From assembly GCA_025359245.1 (NCBI GenBank), contig JANYGW010000144.1, positions 30,506 through 94,505 of the forward strand: a DNA stretch of 64,000 nt. Direction: 5' to 3'. Both the position numbers and the translations under genes were made by a program. Under the pieces are notes generated by a model. That model was not told the DNA's origin. It saw nothing but the letters and a program-made list of their open reading frames with translations, and made no database searches. Origin of the DNA: Massilia sp. Lineage in GTDB: Bacteria; Pseudomonadota; Gammaproteobacteria; Burkholderiales; Burkholderiaceae_D. This document shows positions 9,006 through 19,884 of this stretch, one piece after another. Each line of letters starts with the position of its first letter. Position 1 is the first letter of the stretch.

Positions 9006-9698
9006 TTGGACGACTTTCTCGAAATTTACGATAACGCGCTGACGGCCGCGCAATGCGCGCAGATCATTGCCTGTTTCGACGCCAGCGACAAGGTCGTGCG
9101 CGGCAAGACGGGACACGGCATCGATACCAACAAGAAGGATAGCTACGACCTGACCATCAGCCAGCATCCAGAGTGGAATGACTGGTCGAACCAGCTGATG
9201 GGGGCGCTGCAGCAGCACCTGCAAACGTATATGAATAAATACCGGATGTTACTGGTGGGCGCGATGACGCCGCAGGTGGTCCACCCGGTCAGCGGGGTGC
9301 CAGTGCAGCTGGCGATCGACAATTTCGATGCCTGCGGCACGCCGCACGTGGGCGAATTGATGCGCACCATGTACCGGGCCGGGCCGATCAATGTCCAGAA
9401 ATACCTGCAGACCAGCGGCGGCTACCATCACTGGCACTCGGAAATATATCCCCAAAATGCCACATGCGAGACCTTGCACCGGGCCTTGCTGTTCCAGTTT
9501 TACCTCAACGACGTGGCCGACGGCGGCGAAACCGAGTTCTATTACCAGCAGCGCAAGGTCGAAGCGCGCCAGGGCCGATTGATCATCGCGCCGGCCGGCT
9601 TCACCCATACCCACAAAGGGCATGTGGCGCGCAGCGGCGACAAATATATCGCCACCTCGTGGATATTGTTCCAGCGCGCCGAAGCGCTGTACGGCTAG
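9006..9698 (+). CDS. 2OG-Fe(II) oxygenase family protein (prolyl-4-hydroxylase-like)
   Basis: A 230-residue Fe(II)/2-oxoglutarate dioxygenase. The metal-binding HxD/E pair is visible in YHHWHSE, the distal His in the HTHKGHVA region, and the double-stranded beta-helix core in LFQFYLNDVADGGETEF, a hallmark of P4H-type enzymes (LNDV.GGET.F). The start is the TTG at 9006: GGAG at 8995-8998 is correctly spaced, while the nearby ATG at 8993 is in another frame and gives a 13-codon dead end. It is divergent from the hybrid kinase gene. The substrate (protein Pro or Asp, or a small molecule) is unknown. Confidence 0.9.
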   Translation: MDDFLEIYDNALTAAQCAQIIACFDASDKVVRGKTGHGIDTNKKDSYDLTISQHPEWNDWSNQLMGALQQHLQTYMNKYRMLLVGAMTPQVVHPVSGVPVQLAIDNFDACGTPHVGELMRTMYRAGPINVQKYLQTSGGYHHWHSEIYPQNATCETLHRALLFQFYLNDVADGGETEFYYQQRKVEARQGRLIIAPAGFTHTHKGHVARSGDKYIATSWILFQRAEALYG

Positions 9699-9709
9699 CC
9701 GCTAACGCC

Positions 9710-11467
9710 ATGGACCGCCTGCGTTTGGCAGCTGTGTTCATTGTGCTGGCCTGGCCCGCGCAGGCCGGCGCGCAGGTGACCAGCGTCAGCGGCCGCGTGA
9801 CCTACGGCACCGCCTGGCGCACCGAGGCGCCCGATCCGCAGCTGCTGGTGGTGTACAACGCGGCCGCCGTCGGGCTGACCGGCTACGCCAATGGCGGCCA
9901 GAATACGGACGACGCCAACCTCAATTTCCGGCGCGGCGACGCGATCACGCGCGCGCTCAAGGGCTATATCGATCTCGGTTTTGTCGACGGCGATTTCAGC
10001 GCCCTGGTGCGCGTCAAGGCCTGGCAGGACTTCGCCCTGTCCGGCCAGGCGCGCCCGTGGGGCAATAACGCCAATGGCTATGCGGCCGGCCAGCCGCTGG
10101 GCGACAACGGGGCGGCGCGGCTGTCGCGCTTTGCCGGCGTCGCGCTGGGCGACGCCTATGTCCAGCATAGCGCCAGCATCGGCGGCACCCGCATCATGGC
10201 GCGCCTGGGGCAGCAATCGCTGGCGTGGGGCGAACGGGCCGGCTTTCCCGGCGGCCTCGGGGCCATCAACGCCAACGACCTGCCGGCCATGCGGCGCGCC
10301 GGCGCCGTTCCGCAAGAGTTGCGGCGCCCGGGCCCGATGCTGTTCGTGCGTTCCGATCTATCGCCTGCGGTCGCGCTCGAGGGCTTCTACACGACGCTGT
10401 TCCGGCCGTCGGCGCTCGACATGTGCGGCACCTTCTGGGCCACCGCCGATTATGTGGCCGACGGCTGCGAGCGGGCCTTTGTCGGCGGGCCGGCGGCCAG
10501 CGACCGCCTGCGCCTGGCCAACGGTTACTTCCTCAAGCGCAGCCCCAGCCCCGGCGTCAATGACACCTCCCAGTTCGGCGCCGCGCTGACCTGGAAGTCG
10601 GCCGTGCTGGGCGCCGATTTCGGCTTGTACGCGGCCCGCCATGAAGCCCGCACGCCAATCCCGGGCGTGATCAAATCGACCCGGGTCGGCCCGGCCCTGG
10701 TCGCTGGTGACCCGGACGGCAAGAATCTCCGCTATTTCATCGAATATCCGGACGCTGTCAAGCTGTATGCGCTGACGGCGCTGCGCAAGCGCGGCGGCAC
10801 GACCTGGAGCGGCGAGCTCGCCTACCGCCCCAACCAGCCGCTGCAACTGCCGCCGGGCGACGTGCTGCCGGCTTTCCTCAGCCCGACCGCGCCGACGCTG
10901 CTGCGCGCCGACGCCAGCGCCACCGCGCCGGGCGCACCATTCAGCGCCTTCGACCGATACCGCACGCTGCAGCTGCAGGTCGCCGTGCAGCAGGACTGGG
11001 GCACGCACGCCGGCATGGGCCTGTCGGGCACGGCCGAGGTGGTGGCCAAGCATGCGATGGCACTGCCCGATCCGTCCGTGCGGCGCTATGGCCGGGCCGA
11101 CCAGTTCGGGGCGGGGCCGGTCAATGGCGTGTGCACGGTGACGACCGCGAACGCGGCCAGGCAGTGCAGCGCGGACGGTTATGTGTCGCCCAGCGCGTAC
11201 GCCTACCGGCTGCGTGTCGATGCGCGCGTGGCGCAGCTGGCGGCGGGGCTGAACCTGGCGGCATCGGCGCTGTTCATGCATGAATTCAAGGGCTGGTCGT
11301 CCGACTTCCTGCTTAGCGAAGGGCGCAAGAGCATGAACCTGGGCCTGCGCTTCGACTACCGCCAGCGCTACCTGGCCGAGATCGCGTACGTGCCAATTTG
11401 GGGCGGCATCTACAGCAACCAGGGCGATCGCGACCAGCTTGCACTGGCGCTGGGCGTCAAGTTCTAG
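9710..11467 (+). CDS. DUF1302 family outer-membrane protein
   Basis: A 585-residue exported protein: signal peptide (RLAAVFIVLAWPAQAGAQ), then a beta-rich sequence with GxxSxAWGE-like segments (RLGQQSLAWGERAGFPGG) characteristic of DUF1302, and a C-terminal aromatic strand ending LALGVKF with terminal Phe as expected for outer-membrane beta-barrels. DUF1302 proteins often accompany a DUF1329 protein and RND-type exporters; neither is present here. The gene begins 11 bp after the oxygenase gene, so they are likely cotranscribed. Function in transport is inferred from barrel topology only. Confidence 0.88.
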   Translation: MDRLRLAAVFIVLAWPAQAGAQVTSVSGRVTYGTAWRTEAPDPQLLVVYNAAAVGLTGYANGGQNTDDANLNFRRGDAITRALKGYIDLGFVDGDFSALVRVKAWQDFALSGQARPWGNNANGYAAGQPLGDNGAARLSRFAGVALGDAYVQHSASIGGTRIMARLGQQSLAWGERAGFPGGLGAINANDLPAMRRAGAVPQELRRPGPMLFVRSDLSPAVALEGFYTTLFRPSALDMCGTFWATADYVADGCERAFVGGPAASDRLRLANGYFLKRSPSPGVNDTSQFGAALTWKSAVLGADFGLYAARHEARTPIPGVIKSTRVGPALVAGDPDGKNLRYFIEYPDAVKLYALTALRKRGGTTWSGELAYRPNQPLQLPPGDVLPAFLSPTAPTLLRADASATAPGAPFSAFDRYRTLQLQVAVQQDWGTHAGMGLSGTAEVVAKHAMALPDPSVRRYGRADQFGAGPVNGVCTVTTANAARQCSADGYVSPSAYAYRLRVDARVAQLAAGLNLAASALFMHEFKGWSSDFLLSEGRKSMNLGLRFDYRQRYLAEIAYVPIWGGIYSNQGDRDQLALALGVKF

Positions 11468-11547
11468 TCCGGCGCACCGGCACGGTGCGCGCGCGGGCTC
11501 AATTGGTGCCGCGGGCGTGGCACGCATCCTGCTAACTCCATGGGCAT

Positions 11548-12390
11548 ATGCCCGACTGCACCTGCCCAGCTATCCCCGACGCCAGCGCATGGCAAGCCAG
11601 CCTGCGGCTGCGCTTTGCGCACGATGGCGGCGCCACGCGGCTGGTCGAATGCGAGCACCGCGGCCCGCTGCGCGTGCAAAAAGCGCTGTACCCCGAAGGC
11701 GCGCGCATCTGCCACGCGATCATGATCCATCCTCCGGCCGGCGTGGTGGGCGGCGACCGCCTGGCCATCGATGCCAGCGCCGGACCGGACGCGCATGCCT
11801 TCCTGACGTCGCCGGGCGCGGCCAAGTGGTACCGCGCCAACGGCAAGCTGTCGGTGCAGGACGTGCGCCTCGCCGTCGGCGCTGGCGCGGCGCTCGAGTG
11901 GATGCCGCAAGAGACCATCTTCTTCGACGACGCGCGCGTGCGACTGACGCATCAGGTCGAGCTGGCCGCCGACGCCAGCTACATCGGCGCCGAAATCCTG
12001 TGCTTCGGCCGGCGCGCGTCCGGCGAGCGCTTCGCGTCCGGCGCCGTTGCGCAGCGCACCCAGGTGCGGCGCGGCGGCAAGCTGGTGTGGTGGGAGCAGG
12101 GCGTGCTGCACGGCGGCAGTCCGGCCATGGGCAGCGTGCTCGGACTGGATGGCGCCAGCGTGTGCGCCACCCTGATCGGCGTCGGCAAGCCGCTGCCGGC
12201 GGCGCTGCTGGACGCGATACGCGCGCTCGACCCGAAGCTGGCGCTGAGCCAGGTCAAATCGGTATTCGCGGCGCGCTACCTGTGCGACGACAGCGAACAG
12301 GCGCGCCGCGTTATCACCGGCGTGTGGCAGCTGCTGCGCCCGCACCTGCTGGGCTGCGCGGCGCCGTTGCCGCGCATCTGGACCACCTGA
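11548..12390 (+). CDS. ureD: Urease accessory protein UreD
   Basis: A 280-residue UreD (UreH) protein, the scaffold that binds apo-urease and recruits UreF-UreG for nickel delivery. Family signatures include LRFAHDGGATRL at the N-terminus, HPPAGVVGGDRL (about residues 60-71), SPGAAKWYR and PQETIFFDDARV. Length is normal. It is the first gene of the ureDABCEFG-hupE operon; ureA follows after 12 bp. The preceding 80 bp separates it from the DUF1302 gene and should hold the promoter, though no strong consensus is visible. Confidence 0.97.
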   Translation: MPDCTCPAIPDASAWQASLRLRFAHDGGATRLVECEHRGPLRVQKALYPEGARICHAIMIHPPAGVVGGDRLAIDASAGPDAHAFLTSPGAAKWYRANGKLSVQDVRLAVGAGAALEWMPQETIFFDDARVRLTHQVELAADASYIGAEILCFGRRASGERFASGAVAQRTQVRRGGKLVWWEQGVLHGGSPAMGSVLGLDGASVCATLIGVGKPLPAALLDAIRALDPKLALSQVKSVFAARYLCDDSEQARRVITGVWQLLRPHLLGCAAPLPRIWTT

Positions 12391-12402
12391 AACGAGAGAA
12401 CC

Positions 12403-12705
12403 ATGGACCTGACTCCCCGCGAAAAAGACAAGCTGCTCATTTTTACCGCCGGCCTGCTGGCCGAACGGCGCCGCGCGCGCGGCCTCAAACTGAACTACCC
12501 GGAAGCGGTGGCCCTGATCAGCGCGGCCATCATGGAGGGCGCGCGCGACGGCAAGAGCGTGGCCGAGCTGATGTTCGACGGCGCGCAAATTCTCACCCGC
12601 GCCGATGTCATGGACGGCATCGCCGAGATGATCCCGGACATCCAGGTGGAGGCGACTTTCCCCGACGGCAGCAAGCTCGTTACCGTGCACAACCCCATCC
12701 CATGA
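12403..12705 (+). CDS. ureA: Urease gamma subunit UreA
   Basis: A 100-residue urease gamma subunit, the usual length for the three-subunit bacterial enzyme. Diagnostic sequence: [20 protein letters not shown] at the start, then [22 protein letters not shown] and [15 protein letters not shown] at the C-terminus. UreA forms part of the (UreABC)3 holoenzyme that hydrolyses urea to ammonia and carbamate. A GAGAG ribosome-binding site precedes the ATG, and ureB begins 10 bp after the stop. Confidence 0.98.
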   Translation: MDLTPREKDKLLIFTAGLLAERRRARGLKLNYPEAVALISAAIMEGARDGKSVAELMFDGAQILTRADVMDGIAEMIPDIQVEATFPDGSKLVTVHNPIP

Positions 12706-12715
12706 GGAGCGCCCC

Positions 12716-13039
12716 ATGATCCCCGGCCAATACCTGATAGCCGACGGCGACATCGAAATCAACGCCGGGCGCGCCAGCGTGACGCTGGTGGTTGCCAACA
12801 GCGGCGACCGGCCGATCCAGGTCGGCTCGCACTTCCATTTTTTCGAGGTCAACACGGCGCTGCAGTTCGGGCGCAGCGCCGCCATCGGCATGCGCCTCAA
12901 TATCGCGGCCGGCACGGCGGTCCGTTTCGAACCGGGCCAGCAGCGCACCGTGGAACTGGTGGCGCTGGCGGGCGAGCGGCGCGTGTTCGGCTTCAATGGC
13001 CTGGTCATGGGCGACCTGCCGCCCCTGAAGGGAGCCTGA
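12716..13039 (+). CDS. ureB: Urease beta subunit UreB
   Basis: A 107-residue urease beta subunit. Key family segments are [53 protein letters not shown] and [12 protein letters not shown]. It binds along UreC and covers part of the active-site region in the trimer. A GAGG-type Shine-Dalgarno is found between ureA and ureB, and ureC starts one base after its TGA, so the structural genes are tightly coupled. Confidence 0.98.
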   Translation: MIPGQYLIADGDIEINAGRASVTLVVANSGDRPIQVGSHFHFFEVNTALQFGRSAAIGMRLNIAAGTAVRFEPGQQRTVELVALAGERRVFGFNGLVMGDLPPLKGA

Positions 13040-13040
13040 G

Positions 13041-14741
<1,701 letters not shown>

Positions 14742-14750
14742 CGAGGGACC

Positions 14751-15257
14751 ATGCTGACACTGCACACGAAACTGGAACGGGCCGCCCACGTGGACGGCGA
14801 ACTGCTGCTGCCGTACGACCAGCGCGAAAAATGCCGCTTGCGCGCGCACCTTGCGTCGGGCGAGGAGGTCGCGCTGTTCATGGTGCGCGGCAGCGTGCTG
14901 CGCGACGGCGAGCTGCTCACCGGCGCAGACGGGCGCGTGGTCCGCGTGGTGGCCGCGCCCGAGGCGGTGTATGCGATCGGCTGCGCCACGCCGCTGATCC
15001 TGGCGCGCTGCGCCTACCACCTGGGGAATCGGCATACCCAGGTCCAGATCGGCGACGGCTACCTGCGGATCCGGGCCGATCCGGTGTACAAGGACATGCT
15101 GGAAGGGCTGGGCGCGCGGGTCGAGCAGGTCACGGCGCCGTTCGAACCGGAAGCGGGCGCCTATTCCGGCGGCGCGCACAGCCACGACAGCCATTTGCTC
15201 GCACCCGTGCCGTTGCGCCAGAAAATCCATCGCCCCGGCGATCCGGCCGCCGCATGA
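14751..15257 (+). CDS. ureE: Urease nickel metallochaperone UreE
   Basis: A 168-residue UreE that delivers Ni(II) to the UreDFG complex. The C-terminal metal-binding domain is recognisable in [20 protein letters not shown]. The tail carries only a few His residues ([18 protein letters not shown]) and not the long poly-His seen in enterobacterial UreE, so nickel storage capacity should be modest. Its stop overlaps the ureF start in ATGA. Confidence 0.96.
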   Translation: MLTLHTKLERAAHVDGELLLPYDQREKCRLRAHLASGEEVALFMVRGSVLRDGELLTGADGRVVRVVAAPEAVYAIGCATPLILARCAYHLGNRHTQVQIGDGYLRIRADPVYKDMLEGLGARVEQVTAPFEPEAGAYSGGAHSHDSHLLAPVPLRQKIHRPGDPAAA

Positions 15258-15919
15258 ACGCCGCCGCCTTGCTGCACCTGCTGCAGTTCGCCAGTCCGGC
15301 GCTGCCGATCGGCGGCTACAGCTATTCGCAGGGACTGGAGTCGGCGCTCGAGGCGGGCCTGGTGCACGACGCCGCCAGCGGGCGCGCCTGGATCGCGCGC
15401 TACCTCGACGAAGTGGTGGCCAACTGGGACGCGCCCCTGTTCTGGCGCCTGCTGAAGGCATTCGAGGCGCGCGACGATGCTTCGGTGGCGCTGTGGAGCG
15501 AACGCTTCCTGGCCTCGCGCGACAGCGCCGAATTTCGCGCCGAGACGATCCAGATGGGCTTTTCTCTGAGCAAACTGGTGGCCGAGCTGGGCGTGGCCGA
15601 TGTCGACGCGCTCGGATCCGAAGTGGGGCTGCCCACCGCCTTCGCCTGCGCGGTCGACGCGCTCGCCATTCCGCACCAGGAGGCGTTGCTGGCGATGCTG
15701 TTTGCATGGGTCGAAAACCAGGTGCTGGTGTGCGTCAAGTCGGTGCCGCTGGGGCAGGTGGCGGGGCAGCGCATGCTGCTGTCGCTGCGCCCGGAAATCG
15801 AGCAGGCCGCGCAGCGCGCGCAAACGATGGGCGACGACGCGATGTCGAACTGGTCGCCCGGTTTATCCATCCTTTCGATGCGGCACGAGGTGCAGCACGG
15901 CAGGCTTTACCGTTCCTGA
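15254..15919 (+). CDS. ureF: Urease accessory protein UreF
   Basis: A 221-residue UreF, the helical partner that gates UreG GTP hydrolysis during urease activation. Recognisable segments: [20 protein letters not shown] near the N-terminus, [12 protein letters not shown] in the middle and [20 protein letters not shown] near the C-terminus. The start is the ATG at 15254 in the ATGA overlap with ureE. ureG starts 11 bp downstream behind a GAGAGA ribosome-binding site. Confidence 0.97.
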   Translation: MNAAALLHLLQFASPALPIGGYSYSQGLESALEAGLVHDAASGRAWIARYLDEVVANWDAPLFWRLLKAFEARDDASVALWSERFLASRDSAEFRAETIQMGFSLSKLVAELGVADVDALGSEVGLPTAFACAVDALAIPHQEALLAMLFAWVENQVLVCVKSVPLGQVAGQRMLLSLRPEIEQAAQRAQTMGDDAMSNWSPGLSILSMRHEVQHGRLYRS

Positions 15920-15930
15920 GAGAGATCCTT

Positions 15931-16563
15931 ATGACTTCAAATCCACTGCGGGTCGGCATCGGCGGCCCGGTCGGCTCGGGCAAGACGGCGCTGTGCGAAC
16001 GGCTGTGCAAGGGCATGCGCGACCAGTACGACATGGCCGTCATCACCAACGACATCTACACGCGCGAAGACATGGACATCCTGGTGCGCGCCAACGCGCT
16101 GGCGCCGGAACGGCTGATGGGTGTGGAGACGGGCGGCTGTCCGCACACGGCGATCCGCGAGGACGCTTCCATCAATCTTGAAGCGATCGCGCGCATGCAT
16201 GCCGATTTTCCGGCGCTGGAGCTGATCCTGATCGAGTCGGGCGGCGACAACCTGGCGGCCACCTTCAGCCCCGAGCTGTCGGACCTGACCTTGTACGTGA
16301 TCGATGTCGCCGGCGGCGAGAAGATTCCGCGCAAGGGCGGCCCGGGCATCACGCGCTCGGATCTGCTGATCATCAACAAGACCGACCTGGCGCCGCACGT
16401 GGGCGCCAACCTGGACATCATGGCGCAGGACGCAAAGCGCCAGCGCGGCGAGCGCCCGTTCCTGTTCACCAACCTGCGCAGCGGGGAAGGGGTGGACGAG
16501 GTGATCGCCTTCATTCGCAGCCAGGGTTTGCTCGACAGCCCGCAACCAGGAGTATCGAATTGA
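15931..16563 (+). CDS. ureG: Urease accessory GTPase UreG
   Basis: A 210-residue SIMIBI-class GTPase. The P-loop GPVGSGKT lies near residue 15, the nickel-binding Cys-Pro-His motif in [14 protein letters not shown], and the guanine-specificity NKTD motif in [14 protein letters not shown]. It energises Ni and CO2 insertion into UreC. Its TGA overlaps the TTG start of the downstream permease gene. Confidence 0.98.
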   Translation: MTSNPLRVGIGGPVGSGKTALCERLCKGMRDQYDMAVITNDIYTREDMDILVRANALAPERLMGVETGGCPHTAIREDASINLEAIARMHADFPALELILIESGGDNLAATFSPELSDLTLYVIDVAGGEKIPRKGGPGITRSDLLIINKTDLAPHVGANLDIMAQDAKRQRGERPFLFTNLRSGEGVDEVIAFIRSQGLLDSPQPGVSN

Positions 16564-17075
16564 AAAAATACCTCGCGCTGGCACTGTGCCTGATTGCGCT
16601 TCCCGCGGCCGCCCATCCAGGCCATGGCGAAGCGACCGGCTTTGCGGCGGGCCTGCTGCATCCGTTCACGGGACTCGACCACCTGGCGGCGATGCTGGGC
16701 ATCGGCATGTGGAGCCGCCGGCAGCAACAGCCGCTGATGCTGCCGTTGACCTTCATCGGCATGATGGCGCTGGGCGCCACGCTGCATGCCGGCCTGGCGG
16801 CGCCGGACAGCTGGATCGCCGCCAGCGTCGTGCTGACCGGCGCGCTGCTCGCGTCCAGGCGCTTGCCGCCTGCGTGCGCGATCGCGCTGGTGGGCGCGTT
16901 TGCACTGCTGCACGGGCAGGCGCACGGGCGTGAACTGCCGCAGCTGTCAAGCGGCGCCGGCTACCTGCTCGCCAGCGCGGCCTTGCTGCTGCTGGGCCGC
17001 CAGCTCGGCAAGCTGCGCATGGCTGCGCCGCTCATTGCCGGCGCTGGCCTATGCCTGCTTGCCGGCGTCGTCTGA
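16560..17075 (+). CDS. HupE/UreJ family nickel permease-like protein
   Basis: A 171-residue membrane protein of the HupE/UreJ family, which moves Ni(II) for urease or hydrogenase maturation. The signature [20 protein letters not shown] with HDH-like residues ([14 protein letters not shown]) is at the N-terminus, followed by about five hydrophobic helices. The start is a TTG at 16560, overlapping the ureG stop as TTGA, with AGGAG at 16547-16551. There is no other nickel uptake gene in the operon, so this is the likely nickel supply route. Its 3' end overlaps the convergent acyltransferase gene by 27 bp. Confidence 0.9.
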   Translation: MKKYLALALCLIALPAAAHPGHGEATGFAAGLLHPFTGLDHLAAMLGIGMWSRRQQQPLMLPLTFIGMMALGATLHAGLAAPDSWIAASVVLTGALLASRRLPPACAIALVGAFALLHGQAHGRELPQLSSGAGYLLASAALLLLGRQLGKLRMAAPLIAGAGLCLLAGVV

Positions 17076-17675
17076 ACGCGGCGGCGCGAGCCTGATCGGC
17101 GCCGCCAGTTCCGGATGCATGCCGAGGTGGCCGCGGTAGGCCGCCTCGATGGCCGGCATGTCGACGGCCGGGTCGCCCGTCAGGCGGATCGTGTCGACCA
17201 CGCCCAGCTCTTTTCGCGGATAGTCGAGGTAGACGATCAACAGCGGCACGTTGGCCGTGACGGCCAGGTGATAGAAGCCGCTGCGCAGGTAGGGCTTGTA
17301 GCTGCGCGTGCCTTCGGGCGCCAGCGCCAGCCAGAACCAGTCGGCCTTGCGCATGGTCTCGACCAGGCGCTGCGTGGCGCCGGTCGACGAACTGCGTTCG
17401 ACCGGCACGCCGCCCCACGAACGCATCATGCGCGCCCACGGGCCGCGAAACAGCGACTCCTTGCCGAGCCAGCGAAACGGCAGGCCAAGCGACCATTTGC
17501 CGAGCAGGCCGACCACGAAATCCCAGTTCGACGTGTGCGGATAGACGATGGCCACGCCATGCGGGCCGGGCAGCGGCTTGTAGCGCACCTTCCAGCCGAA
17601 CAGCTGCAGCAGGCGCAATGCCATGCGTTGCCCGTGGCCGGGAAGCGATGCCGCACGCAGCTCGTAATTGCTCAT
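17049..17675 (-). CDS. Lysophospholipid acyltransferase (PlsC-like) family protein
   Basis: A 208-residue acyltransferase. The catalytic HX4D motif is HTSNWD, and the substrate-binding EGTR motif follows (LALAPEGTRS). Such enzymes acylate lysophosphatidic acid or related lipids at the inner membrane; there is no strong N-terminal membrane helix here. The ATG at 17675 has GGAG with 6-nt spacing, so the longer upstream frame is not needed. Convergent with the urease operon. Confidence 0.88.
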   Translation of the reverse strand: MSNYELRAASLPGHGQRMALRLLQLFGWKVRYKPLPGPHGVAIVYPHTSNWDFVVGLLGKWSLGLPFRWLGKESLFRGPWARMMRSWGGVPVERSSSTGATQRLVETMRKADWFWLALAPEGTRSYKPYLRSGFYHLAVTANVPLLIVYLDYPRKELGVVDTIRLTGDPAVDMPAIEAAYRGHLGMHPELAAPIRLAPPRSDDAGKQA

Positions 17676-17781
17676 GATGTACTCCGTCCTGAAAACGCGC
17701 CGCGGCAATTTATCTTGCGATGCGGAAAATCTGCGCCTGCATTCTATAGTGCGCCGAACTGCGCCGACAAGCAAAAAGAAG

Positions 17782-17823
17782 TTGCACGGTTTCGATGATT
17801 CGAGTATCGTTGAAGTATCGAAT
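17782..17823 (+). promoter_or_regulatory. ars promoter with ArsR-type operator
   Basis: A -35-like TTGCAC (17782-17787) and a -10-like TATCGT (17805-17810) are 17 bp apart. The inverted repeat ATTCGA (17798-17803) / TCGAAT (17818-17823) straddles the -10, and GTATCG is repeated directly inside it. Placement is ideal for repression by the adjacent ArsR. Inferred from sequence symmetry only. Confidence 0.5.
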
Positions 17824-17842
17824 TGATGGGGTGCTAACCGAA

Positions 17843-18160
17843 GTGGAAACTAAAAATGCCCTCGCGGCGCTCAATGCCGTGGCCCAGGAATCGCGCCTGG
17901 CCGTGTTCCGGCTGCTGGTCCAGGCCGGGCCGCCCGGCATGGCCGCCACCAAAATCGCCGAACACCTCGGCATCGCGCCATCCTCGCTTTCGTTTCACCT
18001 GAAGGAGCTCGCGCACGCCGATCTGGTCACACAAAAACAGGATGGACGCTTCGTCATCTACGCCGCCAATTTCGCCACCATGAATGCACTGATCGGCTTT
18101 TTGACCGACAACTGCTGCACGGAAGTCCTGTGCTGCGGCCCCACCACAACGACAGATTGA
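17843..18160 (+). CDS. arsR: ArsR family metalloregulator with C-terminal cysteines
   Basis: A 105-residue winged-helix repressor. The recognition helix region reads IAPSSLSFHLKELAHADLV. Instead of the CxC site in helix 3, the C-terminus carries NCCTEVLCC, like ArsR proteins that sense As(III) through C-terminal Cys residues. The GTG at 17843 (VETKNALAAL) is chosen because most homologues begin METKNALAAL; a GTG at 17831 is an alternative. An operator-like palindrome overlaps the putative -10. It is followed by arsC and arsH, with no efflux gene. Confidence 0.92.
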   Translation: METKNALAALNAVAQESRLAVFRLLVQAGPPGMAATKIAEHLGIAPSSLSFHLKELAHADLVTQKQDGRFVIYAANFATMNALIGFLTDNCCTEVLCCGPTTTTD

Positions 18161-18169
18161 GGAAGCAAG

Positions 18170-18591
18170 ATGGACATCACGATTTACCATAATGCGCGCT
18201 GCGGCACGTCGCGCAACACGCTGGCCCTGATCCGCAATACCGGCGTCGAGCCGCGGGTCATCGATTACCTGGCCACGCCGCCGAACCGCGCTACGCTGGC
18301 CGGCATGATCGCCAGCGCCGGCCTGACGGTGCGCGAGGCGATGCGCAGCAAGGAGGCAGTCTTCGCCGAACTCGGGCTGGCCGATGCCGCGCTCGGCGAC
18401 GACGCGCTGCTCGACGCGATGCAGTCAATCCGGTGCTGATCAACCGCCCGTTCGTGGTCACGCCGATGGGCACGCGCCTGTGCCGGCCGTCCGAGCTGGT
18501 GCTCGATGTTTTGCCGCTGCCGCAGCTGGGCGCATTCACCAAGGAAGACGGCGAGACCGTGATCGGCGCCGACGGCAAGCGGGTGAACTGA
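18170..18591 (+). pseudogene. arsC: Arsenate reductase ArsC, frameshifted
   Basis: A glutaredoxin-coupled arsenate reductase (ArsC/Spx fold). Catalytic Cys is in HNARCGTSRNT near residue 12. The frame stops early (MQSIRC then TGA at 18437-18439), but the +1 frame continues as NPVLINRPFVVTPMGTRLCR to a TGA at 18589-18591, restoring the arginines that bind arsenate. The 422-bp length is one base short of 141 codons, so a single-base deletion near 18430 splits the gene. Without correction the product would lack its C-terminal third. arsH starts directly after the second stop. Confidence 0.88.
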
Positions 18592-19305
18592 ATGGACGCG
18601 AGCCTGCCCAACCTGAGCGAGGCCCAGTTCGACATGCCCAGCGTCGACAAGCTGGCGCCGCCGCAGCCGTTCGACCATGCACCGCGCATCCTGATTCTGT
18701 ATGGCTCGCTGCGCGAACGCTCGTTCAGCCGCTTCCTGGCCGAAGAGGCTGGCCGCATCCTGACCCACATGGGCGCCGAGGTGCGTTTTTTCGATCCGCG
18801 CGAGCTGCCCGTGACCGACAGCGTGCCGGCCACGCATCCCAAGGTGGCCGAGCTGCGCGCGCTGTCGCTATGGTCTGAAGGGCAGGTGTGGTCATGTCCG
18901 GAACGGCACGGGACCATCACGTCGGTGATGAAAAACCAGATCGACTGGATACCGCTGGAGGTGGGGTCGACCCGGCCGACCCAGGGCCGCACGCTGGCGG
19001 TGATGCAGGTGTCGGGCGGCTCGCAGTCGTTCAACACGGTCAACACCTTGCGCGTGCTGGGGCGCTGGATGCGCATGGTCACGATCCCGAACCAGTCGTC
19101 GGTGCCGAAGGCATATGAAGAATTCGACGAGGCCGGGCGCATGAAACCGTCGGCGTATTATGATCGCGTGGTCGACGTGATGGAGGAGCTGTTCAAGTTT
19201 ACGCTGCTGGTGCGCGAGCGCAGCGATTACCTGGTCGACCGGTACAGTGAGCGACGCGCGGCGGCGGCCAAGTCCGAGGCCAAGGTGGCGCTGGCGAGTC
19301 TGTAA
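18592..19305 (+). CDS. arsH: Arsenical resistance NADPH-FMN oxidoreductase ArsH
   Basis: A 237-residue flavodoxin-like ArsH, which oxidises trivalent organoarsenicals (and can reduce azo dyes and quinones). FMN-binding [30 protein letters not shown] and [20 protein letters not shown] are characteristic. The ATG immediately follows the arsC stop (TGAATG). Together with arsR it defines an arsenic-responsive operon, though the arsenite pump (ArsB or Acr3) is missing from this window. Confidence 0.96.
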   Translation: MDASLPNLSEAQFDMPSVDKLAPPQPFDHAPRILILYGSLRERSFSRFLAEEAGRILTHMGAEVRFFDPRELPVTDSVPATHPKVAELRALSLWSEGQVWSCPERHGTITSVMKNQIDWIPLEVGSTRPTQGRTLAVMQVSGGSQSFNTVNTLRVLGRWMRMVTIPNQSSVPKAYEEFDEAGRMKPSAYYDRVVDVMEELFKFTLLVRERSDYLVDRYSERRAAAAKSEAKVALASL

Positions 19306-19332
19306 GCAGCGCTGGTTTTTTGATAGGGCAAT

Positions 19333-19809
19333 ATGCATCCTGATCCTGATCCTGAACCGCAGATTGCCGCCTTCCTGGCGAAATACACCCCCGCAATCGA
19401 AGCGCAGCTGATCGACGCCCGCCAGCGGCTGCGGGCCTTCTTCCCGCGCGGCTTCGAGCTGGTTTTCGATAACTACAACGCACTGGTATTCGGCTTCAGC
19501 CCGACCGAGCGCGCACCCGATGCATTCATTTCGGTGGCCGGCTATCCAAGGTGGGTGACGCTGTTCTTCCTCAATGGCGTCGCGTTGAACGATCCAAACG
19601 GACTGCTCGAAGGCGATGGCAAGCAGGTGCGCAGCATACGCCTGGCGGATTCTTCGCGCTTGAACGAGCCGCAGGTCGAGGCCCTGATCGCCCAGGCGAT
19701 CGGACGGCATCGGGAAGTATTCGAAGCGGCACCGCCGCTGACGGTGGTAGTCAAAACGGTGGTGGCCAAGCAAAGGCCGCGGCGGCCGGCCAAGGCGGGC
19801 AGCGCCTAG
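19333..19809 (+). CDS. Hypothetical protein, DUF1801-like
   Basis: A 158-residue soluble protein. The core (LRAFFPRGFELVFDNYNALVFGFSPTERAPDAFISVAGYPRWVTLFF) resembles the DUF1801/YdhG-type fold, small proteins of unknown function. The C-terminus is basic (KQRPRRPAKAG). It starts 27 bp after arsH, but there is no functional link to arsenic that I can see. A weak hairpin and T-run lie between the two genes. Confidence 0.78.
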   Translation: MHPDPDPEPQIAAFLAKYTPAIEAQLIDARQRLRAFFPRGFELVFDNYNALVFGFSPTERAPDAFISVAGYPRWVTLFFLNGVALNDPNGLLEGDGKQVRSIRLADSSRLNEPQVEALIAQAIGRHREVFEAAPPLTVVVKTVVAKQRPRRPAKAGSA

Positions 19810-19884
19810 CATCGACACCCGCCGCTTGTGTCGTCTTGCACCGTCATGCGACAATGCGTAACCGTCAATATGGGTATTTCAGCC

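Noticed and set aside
8993..9034. ATG at 8993 as start for the 2OG-Fe(II) oxygenase
   Set aside because: It is in another frame and stops after 13 codons; the TTG at 9006 with GGAG is in frame.
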